Part shown: in pieces, positions 33,763 to 41,320 of the stretch
How the letters are laid out: each line of letters starts with the position of its first letter
Position numbering within the stretch: position 1 is the first letter of the stretch
Assembly: GCF_002583555.1 (NCBI RefSeq)
Contig: NZ_BEGX01000114.1
Coordinates: forward strand, 153,689 to 217,688
DNA from: Pseudonocardia sp. N23
GTDB taxonomy: Bacteria > Actinomycetota > Actinomycetes > Mycobacteriales > Pseudonocardiaceae
DNA: 64,000 nucleotides
Direction of reading: 5' to 3'
Notes under the pieces: model-generated
Databases searched by the model: none
What the model saw: the letters and a program-made list of their open reading frames with translations, nothing else
Told to the model about the DNA's origin: nothing
Made by a program: the position numbers and the translations under genes

Positions 33763-34690
33763 CGGGGTGGTCCTTCGGTGGGGTGTGGTCGCACTTGTCG
33801 CCGGTCGGGCCGAGGTGCCGGGCCTCGGGGTGGATGCGCCACCCGTCGGCGTCGCACCAACGGCAGGCCCGCCGGTCGGCTGCGAGGCGCTTGGCGTGGT
33901 CGGCGTCCCACTGCTCGGCGGCGCGGCGGGCGCCGGCGCAGGCGCGGCACGGGCCGTCGTGGTCGGTCCCGACGTGGGTCGCGCAGCGGTCCTCGGGTCG
34001 AGGTTGGGGCGGGGGGTCGTTCGACTCGCGCGGGTACGGATCTAGAGATCCCCCCTCAGGCTGAGTCGTCGGCGACTCGGTGGCGGTGTGGGTGCCAGGT
34101 GACGGTGTAGGTGTAGGTGTAGGTGCAGGTGCCGCGCGCGCGTACGCGGGGAGCCCTCCCGACGGCGTCCCGAGGGGGTCCTCCAGGGCCTCGTCAGGGT
34201 CTCCGAGCAGCTGTTTCTCGGCATCGGTGATCTTTTGGAGCTGCTCGGCGTGCTCCGCCTGCTTCTGAGGCCCTCCCGAGGGGGTCCCGAGGGCCTCCCG
34301 AAGGCGTCCGCACTCCCTCGCGAGGGCCTGGCGAAGGGCTTGGGAGGCCGTCCCCAGGGCCTCGCGGAGGGCGACGCCGAGCATTCGGGGCTGCTTCCAC
34401 AGCCCGTCGTTGCGCATGAACGACCGGACGAGGAGCTCCTCGGTGTCCCAGTCGAGGACGACGTACCCGCGGTCGGCGAGCTCGTCGAGGCCGTCCTCGA
34501 CGTCACGGCGGGTCATGGCGGTGCAGCAGCGGGCCCAGCGGCCCACGGTGAGCGGGAGGACACCGGCGTAGTTGATGTCGGCCTGCGACAGGAGCACGAA
34601 GTACAGCCGCTGGCCGCGCTCGGACACCTTCCGGAAGTCGTCGTCGGTCCAGATGCTGGTGAAGATCTGGGCGTAGCCGCGGTTGGCCAT
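33755..34690 (-). CDS. Replication initiator, winged-helix (DnaD-like) protein
   Basis: 311 residues. The N-terminal 115 residues (IFTSIWTDDDFRKVSERGQR, LTVGRWARCCTAMTRRDVED, LADRGYVVLDWDTEELLVRS) form the winged-helix domain of phage replisome organisers. A repeat-rich centre follows: LGTPSGG appears twice. Then a Pro/Thr linker and a C-terminal zinc region (CATHVGTDHDGPCRACAGA, CRWCDADGW). The middle of the gene is rich in repeated GAGGGCCT/CCCGAGGG blocks (about 34150-34370) that could be an internal origin, as in lambda O. Confidence 0.75.
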   Translation of the reverse strand: MANRGYAQIFTSIWTDDDFRKVSERGQRLYFVLLSQADINYAGVLPLTVGRWARCCTAMTRRDVEDGLDELADRGYVVLDWDTEELLVRSFMRNDGLWKQPRMLGVALREALGTASQALRQALARECGRLREALGTPSGGPQKQAEHAEQLQKITDAEKQLLGDPDEALEDPLGTPSGGLPAYARAAPAPTPTPTPSPGTHTATESPTTQPEGGSLDPYPRESNDPPPQPRPEDRCATHVGTDHDGPCRACAGARRAAEQWDADHAKRLAADRRACRWCDADGWRIHPEARHLGPTGDKCDHTPPKDHPDA

Positions 34691-34724
34691 CGGGGTGGCG
34701 TCCTTCGGTCCGTCGGGGTGCGGT

Positions 34725-35066
34725 TCAGGGTTCGACCTCGTCGAGCGCCGGCTGCGTCTCGCGGCGGAGCGCTTCGGCGGCGATCTCGACGAGCTGGGCG
34801 CGGATCGGGGAGTCGTTGATCCGGGCGCGGTGCTGGGTCCAGTTGCAGGGGTTGTGGTGCTTCCCGCAGGACGGTCCGCACACCTGCGGGGGATCGGTGC
34901 GGGGTGGGATCCACCCGGACCAGCGCCGCGGGTCGCTGATGGCGTACGGGGGCTGTGTGAGGGCCTTCGCGAGGTCTTCGTGGGCGAGGACGCGGTCGCG
35001 GCGGGCCTGGTTCTCCTCGTGGGCTCGGGCGGCCTGCTCGGCCCAGAGGCGTTGGAAGTCGGGCAT
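34725..35066 (-). CDS. Early protein with Cys/His cluster
   Basis: 113 residues. Helical N terminus (FQRLWAEQAARAHEENQARR), then VCGPSCGKHHNPC, a compact metal-binding loop, and a helical C terminus. An upstream Met at 35180 would add a Pro-rich extension and is less likely. No known family. Confidence 0.58.
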   Translation of the reverse strand: MPDFQRLWAEQAARAHEENQARRDRVLAHEDLAKALTQPPYAISDPRRWSGWIPPRTDPPQVCGPSCGKHHNPCNWTQHRARINDSPIRAQLVEIAAEALRRETQPALDEVEP

Positions 35067-35192
35067 GTCCACCCTTCTGGGGTTGGTGCCCGGCCGGGCG
35101 CCGGAGGGGAAGTGGCGCCCGGCCGGGTGGTGCGCGCTCGGGGGCACCCGGGCGGCACCGTCGGCGCGCAGCGAGGGCAACGCGTCGACGTC

Positions 35193-35462
35193 CTAGTGCA
35201 GGTGCACCCCGAGGCGCTCCTCGTAGGCCGCCTTCTCCCTCTCGGCCTGGTCGGCCATGGCGCGCTCGTAGTCGTCCTGGGTGATGACGCCCTTCTCGAT
35301 GAGGAGGGCACCGATCGCGGCGCTGCCGAGAAGCGCGCTGTTCACACCGACGCGGAGGTGCTTCGGCTCGGTCGGCTTCGGGTCGCGGAACATCTCGGCG
35401 GCGACTCCGGACTGCATGGCGTGCATGGCCGCGTGGTAGCGGTCGACGTCAGCCTGGCTCAT
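35193..35462 (-). CDS. Hypothetical phage protein
   Basis: 89 residues. The centre has a moderately hydrophobic stretch (VNSALLGSAAIGALLIEKGV) followed by ITQDDYERAMADQAEREKAA. The 'GxLIEKGVIT..EY..A' pattern is common in short phage proteins that follow a D-type head. Unknown role. Confidence 0.58.
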   Translation of the reverse strand: MSQADVDRYHAAMHAMQSGVAAEMFRDPKPTEPKHLRVGVNSALLGSAAIGALLIEKGVITQDDYERAMADQAEREKAAYEERLGVHLH

Positions 35463-35737
35463 CAGCCGATCTCCTCGGTGTCCTCGTCGAACGGCAGCGC
35501 CGGGTCACCCTCCGGGGCCGGCGTCACCTCGCCGAGCTCCACCTCGATGACCTTCATGCCGACGACGGGTCGGTGGTGCCCGTCGGCCATGAGTTCGTGG
35601 TGGGGCTCCTTGACGCACTCGGCGATGCCGGTGAACCGCATCCGGCCACCGAGGGTGGGGAGTTCCTCGACGATGGCGGCGGCCTTCATGCCGGTGAACC
35701 GGACGAACGTCTCGTCGCCGGTGGGCTTGTCGGTCAT
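35462..35737 (-). CDS. Small beta-rich early protein
   Basis: 91 residues: ETFVRFTGMKAAAIVEELPT, RMRFTGIAECVKEPHHELMA and HHRPVVGMKVIEVELGEVTP. The layout resembles small OB-like proteins often found near phage recombination genes. Unknown. Confidence 0.58.
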   Translation of the reverse strand: MTDKPTGDETFVRFTGMKAAAIVEELPTLGGRMRFTGIAECVKEPHHELMADGHHRPVVGMKVIEVELGEVTPAPEGDPALPFDEDTEEIG

Positions 35738-36054
35738 GCGGGGGTCTCCTGTCGAGGTGTGGCGGGGCGGAACAGGTCGGCGAGGCGGGTCAGCCACGGG
35801 CGGGGCTCGTGGGCGCAGTCGCGGCGGGCGGTGATGCGGACGACGTGGTGGCGTGTCGTCGACGCCAGGTAGTCGGCGCGCTCGTTGAGTTCGGCGGCGA
35901 GGGCGCGGCATTGGGTGGCGGTGAGCCACACGCAGCGGGCGTCGGCGTTGGCGGTGCGGGGCCGGAGCCAGACGGCGGCGGCGTCGTCGGTGGAGGTGAT
36001 GGGTTCGATGACGACGCGGCCGGTGTGGCCGGCGACCTTCACGCCGGGGATCAC
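35734..36054 (-). CDS. Hypothetical early protein
   Basis: 106 residues from GTG, overlapping the upstream TGA. VWLRPRTANADARCVWLTAT with QCRALAAELNERADYL. Basic C terminus. No family recognised. Confidence 0.52.
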   Translation of the reverse strand: MIPGVKVAGHTGRVVIEPITSTDDAAAVWLRPRTANADARCVWLTATQCRALAAELNERADYLASTTRHHVVRITARRDCAHEPRPWLTRLADLFRPATPRQETPA

Positions 36055-36344
36055 GACTGGCCTCCAGCGGCCTCGCACTCGGCGGGGTCGCCGTGTAGCC
36101 AGTCACCCCAGCTGTCGCGGCGCCGCGCGGACGTCGCGGCGATGGGACGCCAGCAGCCGGTGCAGTCGGCGTCCGCGGGCCGCTCCGGGGCCGGGCCGAT
36201 CGTCAGGACCGGCTGACACCCTCCGCCGTGTTCGCTGGTCAGCTTCGCGATGCGTCGGACCGTCGCCGCTTCGTCGTCGCTGAGTTCGACGTCGAAGAGC
36301 CTCGTGCTGTCGTCGCAGCCGGACAGCCTCATGTCGTACATCAC
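36051..36344 (-). CDS. Small early protein with CxxC
   Basis: 97 residues. A helical centre (ELSDDEAATVRRIAKLTSEH), then DCTGCWRPIAATS and a further Cys. Overlaps RecT stop by ATGA. May be a regulatory zinc protein; unknown. Confidence 0.55.
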   Translation of the reverse strand: MMYDMRLSGCDDSTRLFDVELSDDEAATVRRIAKLTSEHGGGCQPVLTIGPAPERPADADCTGCWRPIAATSARRRDSWGDWLHGDPAECEAAGGQS

Positions 36345-37507
36345 GACTCGGTCCGGGCGTCGTCGTCGGCGGCGGCCTGCGCGGCGTCGCCCTGGTCCTC
36401 CTCGGCCGCGATCTTCGCCTCCTCGCGCCGGATATCGTCCGCGGTCAGCAGGTCCGCCGCGGCGCCGGCGAGCCCGTCGGGGTGCCCGGCGCTCTCCAGC
36501 TGGGACAGGGCGTCGATGACGAGGGACGCGTCGGCGACCGACAGGCCCTTCGACGTGTCGAGCTGCCGCTTCAGCAGCAGCCCGGTCAGCCGGAGCCGGT
36601 CGTCCCGGTCGTTCGCGCCGCCGAGCTCGGCCTCCCGGAACAGGGCGTGCATCTTCCGGTTCTGCTCGGTCGACGACGGCCGGTTCGGGTCCCGCTCCCC
36701 CGGCTCGTCCGCGCTGGGCGTGTCGTAGCCGTCCTCGCCGGGCAACGGCGGCCCCGCAGATGTCGGGGCCGCCGCGCCCGCCGCCGCGGCCGTGCCGCCG
36801 CCGGATGCGGCCGCGGGGGTCTTCGGTGCGGGCTTCTTCCGGGTGGCGCGCTGCGCGGTCCTGGGCGCCGGCGCGGTGGTCTCCTCACGGGCCGGGAGCG
36901 CCGGGGGCTGCTCGTCGCCGAGGACGAACTCGACGTCGCCGTCCTGCAGCTCCTCGAGCGTGTAGGACATCCCGGAGATCACGTCGGCGAACTTCCGGCG
37001 GCACAGCCGCGACGTCGCCCGCGCGATCAGCTTGTCCTCCGGGTACCCGCCGAGGTCGATCTTCGCCTTTCGGGCCTGGTCAGCGGTGAACACGACCTCG
37101 GTCCAGGTGTCCTCGTCGCGACGCTTCCCGCGGACCAGCGCGCGGGTGTCGGAGCAGTCGCCGTACTCGATCTGGTGGCCCTTCGACAGGACCAGCGCCC
37201 GCATGAGCAGCGCGTCCTGGCCTGGCTTCCCCTTGATCACGTTGATGTGCTGCAGCGCGGTCATCGGGGCGACGCCCATCTCGCGGCCGGACAGGATCGC
37301 CGCGGTGATCGCTGCCGGCTTGCGCCGCAGGGCGTCGGGCACGAAGTCGGTGTCGGCGATGCGCTCGGCGAGCATCGCGACCTGCGTCACGACAGTGATC
37401 CACCCGTCGACGTCAGTGGCGGGCGGCAGCGGAGCGAGGGCGTGCCCGCCGGTGATCGGGATGACCGGGGCCTGCGCCCCCTGGTAGCGGTCGAGCTCGG
37501 CGGTCAT
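36341..37507 (-). CDS. recT: RecT-type single-strand annealing recombinase
   Basis: 388 residues. The core (about 35-220) has AAILSGREMGVAPMTALQHI, NVIKGKPGQDALLMRALVL and ARATSRLCRRKFADVISGMS, the RecT signatures. A long Pro/Ala/Thr linker leads to a C-terminal helical domain (RKMHALFREAELGG..DDRLRLTGLLL) known from actinophage RecT proteins. It anneals single strands exposed by the exonuclease encoded upstream, forming a RecET-like pair. ATG at 37507 overlaps the exonuclease stop. Confidence 0.88.
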   Translation of the reverse strand: MTAELDRYQGAQAPVIPITGGHALAPLPPATDVDGWITVVTQVAMLAERIADTDFVPDALRRKPAAITAAILSGREMGVAPMTALQHINVIKGKPGQDALLMRALVLSKGHQIEYGDCSDTRALVRGKRRDEDTWTEVVFTADQARKAKIDLGGYPEDKLIARATSRLCRRKFADVISGMSYTLEELQDGDVEFVLGDEQPPALPAREETTAPAPRTAQRATRKKPAPKTPAAASGGGTAAAAGAAAPTSAGPPLPGEDGYDTPSADEPGERDPNRPSSTEQNRKMHALFREAELGGANDRDDRLRLTGLLLKRQLDTSKGLSVADASLVIDALSQLESAGHPDGLAGAAADLLTADDIRREEAKIAAEEDQGDAAQAAADDDARTES

Positions 37508-38412
37508 GCGGGCTGTCCTTCCTTCGCGCGGTCGTCGGTAGCGACCTCGAGGCGGCGCGGCTTCGTGTGGGCGGGCGACGACAGCGGCGGCCCGACGTAG
37601 CTGCGGGAGTGGTCGGTGACGAACTGGCCGACCTCGCGCACGTAGAGCAACTCGCGGTGCTGGTCGCGACCGGCAGTCATCGGAAACAGGTCGTAGCCGT
37701 CCGCGCGGATATGCAGGGCCAGCGCGAGGTGGAACTCGGGCATGGGCTGCTCGGCGCCGTCCTCGTCGACGTAGACGTCGGCGAAGCGATAGCCGGCGAG
37801 CTGCAGGGCAGTCTCGCCGAAGATGCCGGAGCGGGACGTCTTCACGTCGAGGATGACGAGCGCGAGCTCGCCGTTGTCGGCGAGGCCCTGTAGCAGCGCC
37901 TGAAGCGCGGGATCGTCGCCCGCCAGGCCGCAGTCGAGGAGGAGCTGCGGGTCGAAGTAGGCGGCGAGGTCTCCGGTGCCGGCGTAACCGTGGCGGTGGG
38001 ACATGACGACGAACTCGACGAGGAGTGGCTGCGGGTCCCACTGGTCCAGGAACGCGACGTAGGACTCGACGTGCCCGGCGAGGTCGTCGGGTACGGCGAC
38101 GGTCTTCCCGGCGACGAGCTGCTCAGCGAGTGTGTGGACGCGGGTGCCCTTGTTCGCGGCGGCGTCGCGGTCGGCGTAGCGGGCCTTCTTGAGCTTCTCC
38201 AGCCGCGCGCTCGGGGTGAGCTTCCCCAGCTCGTCCCAGTGGTCGACGGCGTACTCGGCGGTGACTCGCGGACCCCAGTCCATGAGAGCTGGCTTCGGGA
38301 CGCCATCGCCGAGGAGTGTGGTGACGCCGGGGACCTTGGCGCCGTTGGCGTCGACATAGGAGTGGCCGCGGCCGCGGTTGACGCGGCGGATCGGCCCGAC
38401 GTAACGGCTCAC
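37504..38412 (-). CDS. PD-(D/E)XK exonuclease (RecE/Cas4-like)
   Basis: 302 residues. GHSYVDANGAKVPGVTTLLG at the N terminus, then NKGTRVHTLAEQLVAGK. The catalytic core is HRHGYAGTGDLAAYF, VILDVKTSRSGIFGETALQLAGY (abridged; Asp and Lys of the motif DVKTS). It resects double-stranded ends to feed the neighbouring RecT. Start GTG at 38412 overlaps the upstream TGA; a GTG one codon earlier is possible. Confidence 0.85.
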   Translation of the reverse strand: MSRYVGPIRRVNRGRGHSYVDANGAKVPGVTTLLGDGVPKPALMDWGPRVTAEYAVDHWDELGKLTPSARLEKLKKARYADRDAAANKGTRVHTLAEQLVAGKTVAVPDDLAGHVESYVAFLDQWDPQPLLVEFVVMSHRHGYAGTGDLAAYFDPQLLLDCGLAGDDPALQALLQGLADNGELALVILDVKTSRSGIFGETALQLAGYRFADVYVDEDGAEQPMPEFHLALALHIRADGYDLFPMTAGRDQHRELLYVREVGQFVTDHSRSYVGPPLSSPAHTKPRRLEVATDDRAKEGQPA

Positions 38413-38630
38413 CACGCGACTCCGATCTGTCCGAGCCACGGCGCGCCGTCGGCGTCTTCGAGGACGTGTTCGCGCTCGCCGGGCTGCATGGGCCGGAACG
38501 AGACGCGGGTCTTGTTGGTGGCGGGGTCGTGCTCGGCGGCGGTGGCGACGACGAATCCGCCGTGGAGGTCGGGGCCCATGACGCGGCCGACGACGACGTT
38601 CCGGACGTCGCCGGGGTAGGTGAGGTTCAT
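38409..38630 (-). CDS. Small beta-rich early protein
   Basis: 73 residues with GGAGG before the ATG. NLTYPGDVRNVVVGRVMGPD, GGFVVATAAEHDPATNKTRV. Probably an SH3- or OB-like fold. Coupled to the exonuclease downstream. Unknown. Confidence 0.58.
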   Translation of the reverse strand: MNLTYPGDVRNVVVGRVMGPDLHGGFVVATAAEHDPATNKTRVSFRPMQPGEREHVLEDADGAPWLGQIGVAW

Positions 38631-39043
38631 CGGGTCCTCCGGAGGCGTGCTGGGAGCCAGCGGCTGCGGTCGCGGCGCGGGGCCGGCGCGGGTTGCAGCG
38701 CGACGAGCCGGCGGACGAGCGCGGTGTCTTCGAGCCACTCGGCGGCGGGCCGGTCACCGAGGAGGTCGCGGATCAGCTCGGCCCGCTGCACGCCGTCGAT
38801 CTCGTACCGCCGGAACGACTGGTTCACTGACCGGTAGACGTGCATCCGCATGGCGTCGGCGTTGCGCCGCAACCAGTCGAGGAGGTGCGCGCGGTGCGAC
38901 GGCGTCATGTGCTCGACGTTGCGCCAGTGGAGTTGGCGGGTCTCGTCGTCGCGGACGAGCCAGGTTTCGGACTGGATGAGCTTGTGCGCGACGGTGGGGT
39001 CGTCGGGGACGTAGAGCCCGGGGTAGTCGGCGGTCACGGTCAC
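38627..39043 (-). CDS. Hypothetical early protein
   Basis: 138 residues from GTG (GTGA overlap). LYVPDDPTVAHKLIQSETWL, helix HRAHLLDWLRRNADAMRMHV and AELIRDLLGDRPAAEWLEDT, with a strongly basic C terminus (RRDRSRWLPARLRRTR). The last part could bind DNA. No family recognised. Confidence 0.58.
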   Translation of the reverse strand: MTVTADYPGLYVPDDPTVAHKLIQSETWLVRDDETRQLHWRNVEHMTPSHRAHLLDWLRRNADAMRMHVYRSVNQSFRRYEIDGVQRAELIRDLLGDRPAAEWLEDTALVRRLVALQPAPAPRRDRSRWLPARLRRTR

Positions 39044-39357
39044 TGGTCCTCCTTCGGGGTGCAGAACCGGCATCCGAGGAGGAGGGCGCGGCGGTTGCGC
39101 CATCGGAGGTCGGTGAGCGCGACGACCTCGTCGCAGCACCCGCAGGCGATGGCGGTCGGGGCGGGCGCGGGGATCACCGGCTTCGGCCGTGCTGGAGGGA
39201 CCTCCTGCGGCAGAAGGCCCCCAGCGCAGACGACGCAGAGCTGTTCGCCGTCGCGGTGGGTGAGCCAGCCGGTGCGGGCGCATCGGTCGCAGGCGAGGCG
39301 TTGGGGGCGCGGGAGCGCGGTCTGGGCGACGGTGGCGAGGCCGGCGGCGCGGGTCAC
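39040..39357 (-). CDS. Double zinc-ribbon protein
   Basis: 105 residues. First ribbon: LACDRCARTGW...LCVVCAGG; second: ACGCCDEVV...GCRFCTP. A Pro-rich linker separates them. Overlaps both neighbours. Likely nucleic-acid binding; function unknown. Confidence 0.62.
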   Translation of the reverse strand: MTRAAGLATVAQTALPRPQRLACDRCARTGWLTHRDGEQLCVVCAGGLLPQEVPPARPKPVIPAPAPTAIACGCCDEVVALTDLRWRNRRALLLGCRFCTPKEDQ

Positions 39358-39920
39358 GTCGCCACCGGGTTGGGGATGGGCGCCTCGCCGTCGATCTTTC
39401 GGACCGAGTTGATGACGGCCTGGCCCTCCGGGCCGAGGAGGTGGCCGTAGTCGCCGAGGCTCTTCGCCCAGGCGCGGGCGGCGTCGACGACGGCCTGGGC
39501 GTCGAGGTCCTGGTTCTTCTCGGCGAGCTTCGCGTCGAGGGGCCCGAACGGCGGCGCGGGACGCGCTGCGAGCTGCGCCCGCAACGCCGCGTTCTCCCGG
39601 CGGGCCTCCTGGAGATCCAGTCCGAGCCGGATCGTGGTGTCTTCGTCGACGTCGGCGCTCGGGGCGACCACCTCGTCGGGGTCGTCGTGGGCTTCATCGA
39701 GCGCCCGCCGCAGCTCGATGATCGTGCTCATCAGCTCCGCGATCTTGTCCTGGTAGTAGGCCTGGATCGCCTCGGGGGTGCGCTGGATGAGCGTCGCCGT
39801 CTCGGGGTCCTCCAGGATCGCGATGGCCTCGTCGGCGTGCGGGTCGACGGGATCGTGTCCGGCGGCCTGGTCCCAGCCGTCAGCGACCGCGCGGAGGAGG
39901 TCGGGGATGAAGCGCCCCAT
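39354..39920 (-). CDS. Coiled-coil early protein
   Basis: 188 residues. N-terminal helical domain (FIPDLLRAVADGWDQAAGH), then AYYQDKIAELMSTIIELRRA and a heptad region LQEARRENAALRAQLAARPA. Acidic overall. Unknown role. Confidence 0.58.
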   Translation of the reverse strand: MGRFIPDLLRAVADGWDQAAGHDPVDPHADEAIAILEDPETATLIQRTPEAIQAYYQDKIAELMSTIIELRRALDEAHDDPDEVVAPSADVDEDTTIRLGLDLQEARRENAALRAQLAARPAPPFGPLDAKLAEKNQDLDAQAVVDAARAWAKSLGDYGHLLGPEGQAVINSVRKIDGEAPIPNPVAT

Positions 39921-40093
39921 CAGGCGGTCTCCTTCGGGTTCTCGACGATCGCCATCACGCGGATCGCGCGCCGCAACAGCGACTCGCGCACGACCGGGTC
40001 GGGCTCGGGCTTGCGGTGGCGCCCGACGTACTCGACCTGCCGGATGCCGCGCGGAGGGGTGGGAATCGGGCGGGGATGCGTCACAATGGCCAT
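39920..40093 (-). CDS. Short basic early protein
   Basis: 57 residues: AIVTHPRPIPTPPRGIRQVE then RESLLRRAIRVMAIVENPKE. The frame remains open upstream, so the start is a choice. Support is position in a tightly packed operon and lack of an alternative frame. Confidence 0.45.
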   Translation of the reverse strand: MAIVTHPRPIPTPPRGIRQVEYVGRHRKPEPDPVVRESLLRRAIRVMAIVENPKETA

Positions 40094-40128
40094 GGCGGAG
40101 GTGTGGTCCCTTCGTGGTTCGGGTGCGG

Positions 40129-40401
40129 TTACGACGGGTCGGCGCTGGCGGCGCCGGCCCGTTCGCCGTTGGTGTGCTGCTCGATGACGTCGAGTAGCTG
40201 CCCGGTGAGGTCGTCCCCCGCTTCGGGGGCCTCGGGGAGTTCGTTCCTGTAGGGCGCCGGGACGTAGCCGCGGGCTTCGGGTGCGAGGTCGAACTGACGG
40301 CGGAACGCGCGTCGGCGGGCGACGCGGGCGGCCTGGGTGTTGTCCTGGCGTTCGGGGAGCAGCTCGGGCGGGCGGCGCCATCTCTTGTTGTCACTGCTCA
40401 T
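40129..40401 (-). CDS. Hypothetical early protein
   Basis: 90 residues, very basic in the first 40 (RVARRRAFRRQFDLAPEARG) and acidic later. Possibly nucleic-acid binding. First or second gene of the leftward early operon. Confidence 0.52.
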   Translation of the reverse strand: MSSDNKRWRRPPELLPERQDNTQAARVARRRAFRRQFDLAPEARGYVPAPYRNELPEAPEAGDDLTGQLLDVIEQHTNGERAGAASADPS

Positions 40402-40441
40402 CGGCAGTCCCAAGTACGGGAGAACTGCAGGGCGCTTCTGC

Positions 40442-40660
40442 TCACGAGGCGGCCGCCGACGGCTCGTCGGCAACGACGGGGTCGGGGGCCCAGTTCGCGA
40501 GAGTCTGGGCGGGGACGTCGATCTCGCCGTGGGTGACTCGGTTCAGCTCTGCCGCGATCTTGCGCCAGGACGTCTCGGGACGTTGGGCGCGGATCCAGGG
40601 TGCGACGGGCTGCCCGAGTACGCGACTGGCGAGTCGCTGGAGGGGGGTCTCGGTCGGCAC
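40442..40660 (-). CDS. Cro-like HTH regulator
   Basis: 72 residues with a helix-turn-helix: SWRKIAAELNRVTHGEIDVP followed by AQTLANWAPD, the recognition helix. It is divergent from the repressor across a 117-bp operator region and heads the leftward operon, the place of Cro in temperate phages. It would repress lysogeny functions during lytic growth. Assignment rests on motif and position. Confidence 0.72.
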   Translation of the reverse strand: MPTETPLQRLASRVLGQPVAPWIRAQRPETSWRKIAAELNRVTHGEIDVPAQTLANWAPDPVVADEPSAAAS

Positions 40661-40777
40661 GTCGAGGACCGTATCCCAAGATATGTGGACTCGCCAAACA
40701 TCGTGGCAAGGAGCGTGTCGTTACTGTGATGATCCGCTAGTTGTCCAAGAAGTTGACAAGTGCTTAGACTGCATCCC
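40661..40777. promoter_or_regulatory. Repressor/Cro divergent control region
   Basis: It contains the interrupted palindrome TTGTC-N9-GACAA at 40741-40759, a good operator candidate. For the rightward repressor gene, TTGTCC (40741-40746) and TAGACT (40765-40770) are spaced 18 bases and would place the start point at about 40777, making the repressor mRNA leaderless. The operator overlaps that promoter's -35, implying autoregulation. TTGACA at 40753-40758 is also present. Leftward promoter elements are less clear. Confidence 0.6.
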
Positions 40778-41062
40778 ATGACCACGGCACTTGCGGCCAC
40801 CGAGATCGTCGACGACGACCCGGACCGCGTCATCAGCGCAACCGTCCGGGCACTCGTCAGCGCGAACCGGGTTGACACAGGCCGCCTTGCCGAGGCTCTC
40901 CAGATGAGCCGGCAGAGCTACTACAACCGCGTGAACGGAGAAAAGCCCTGGCACGCGAAAGACGTAGCCAGGGCTGCCCGCTTCTTTGCGGTCCCAATTC
41001 AGGACATCTACTCGGGAACCGTCCGGATCGGGCCGAACGGTCCGGGGACTATCACGACGTAG
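40778..41062 (+). CDS. Prophage (short) form of the immunity repressor; gene spans attR
   Basis: 94 residues in the lysogen. The HTH of the lambda cI/XRE type is TGRLAEALQMSRQSYYNRVN followed by KDVARAARFFAVPIQDIYSG. The final codons ATC ACG ACG lie in the att core, and the stop TAG at 41060-41062 is formed partly by host sequence. With the phage ends rejoined, the frame continues into 699-830 for 44 more residues. So integration shortens the repressor from 138 to 94 residues. In BPs-like mycobacteriophages the corresponding shortening (136 to 103) removes a ClpXP degradation tag and activates immunity. Function here is inferred by exact architectural match. Confidence 0.85.
   Translation: MTTALAATEIVDDDPDRVISATVRALVSANRVDTGRLAEALQMSRQSYYNRVNGEKPWHAKDVARAARFFAVPIQDIYSGTVRIGPNGPGTITT
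41052..41060. other. attR: attR core of prophage 1
   Basis: TCACGACGT, identical to 691-699. Left of it is phage (repressor codons and the inverted arm 41040-41053); right of it the host HipA-like gene resumes. Confidence 0.88.
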
Positions 41063-41154
41063 GTGCCGAGGTCGTCGGCCTCCATCAGACCCGGCAGCGA
41101 CCCGCCCTCACGCAACGGCGTGACGTAGCGGATCGCGGTGACCCCTCGCAGCAC
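41052..41154 (-). pseudogene. HipA-like kinase gene, 5' part
   Basis: From GTG at 41154, with GAGAGGA upstream, the minus strand reads VLRGVTAIRYVTPLREGGSL then PGLMEADDLGTYVV up to the att core. This is the conserved N terminus of the small HipA-like kinases and continues in frame at 699-1 (KFHGAGQG). In the lysogen it is cut after about 34 residues and runs into phage DNA. The open question is whether loss of this kinase matters to the host. Confidence 0.83.
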
Positions 41155-41270
41155 GACACCCCGTCCTCTCGCTCGAGGGCCATCCTTGCGGACGACCGTC
41201 GTGCGGGAGAGCGGGGTGTGCGTGCGCCGCGGGGGGCGGACCGACGTTCGCGAGGACCCGGGTGGGTCCT

Positions 41271-41320
41271 GCTCAGCGGGTGGAGACGCTCAGCGGGTGG
41301 AGACGCTCAGCGGGTGGAGA
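41271..41320. repeat. Three tandem copies of a 17-bp unit at the DoxX gene end
   Basis: GCTCAGCGGGTGGAGAC is repeated at 41271-41287 and 41288-41304, and all but the last base again at 41305-41320. The DoxX stop codon lies in the third copy. Because 17 is not a multiple of 3, gain or loss of copies within the gene would change its C terminus, but the copies beyond the stop are harmless. Just upstream, AGGACCC and GGGTCCT (41253-41270) can pair. Confidence 0.85.

Larger units (their letters stand above)
691..41060. mobile_element. Prophage 1, complete siphovirus-type prophage (about 40.4 kb)
   Basis: It is bounded by the 9-bp repeat TCACGACGT and flanked by the two halves of one host gene. 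It contains a tyrosine integrase, a repressor, recombination and replication genes, a full head module (TerS, TerL, portal, MuF, scaffold, capsid), connectors, a tail tube, chaperones with a frameshift site, a tape measure protein, minor tail proteins, amidase and holin. Most genes overlap by ATGA or GTGA and no frame is visibly broken, so it looks intact and inducible. Late genes run leftward, away from the repressor end. No tRNA gene is involved in attachment. Confidence 0.93.

Noticed and set aside
41271..41320. Possible CRISPR array
   Set aside because: Three adjoining 17-bp copies without spacers, overlapping a gene end. No cas genes anywhere in the window.
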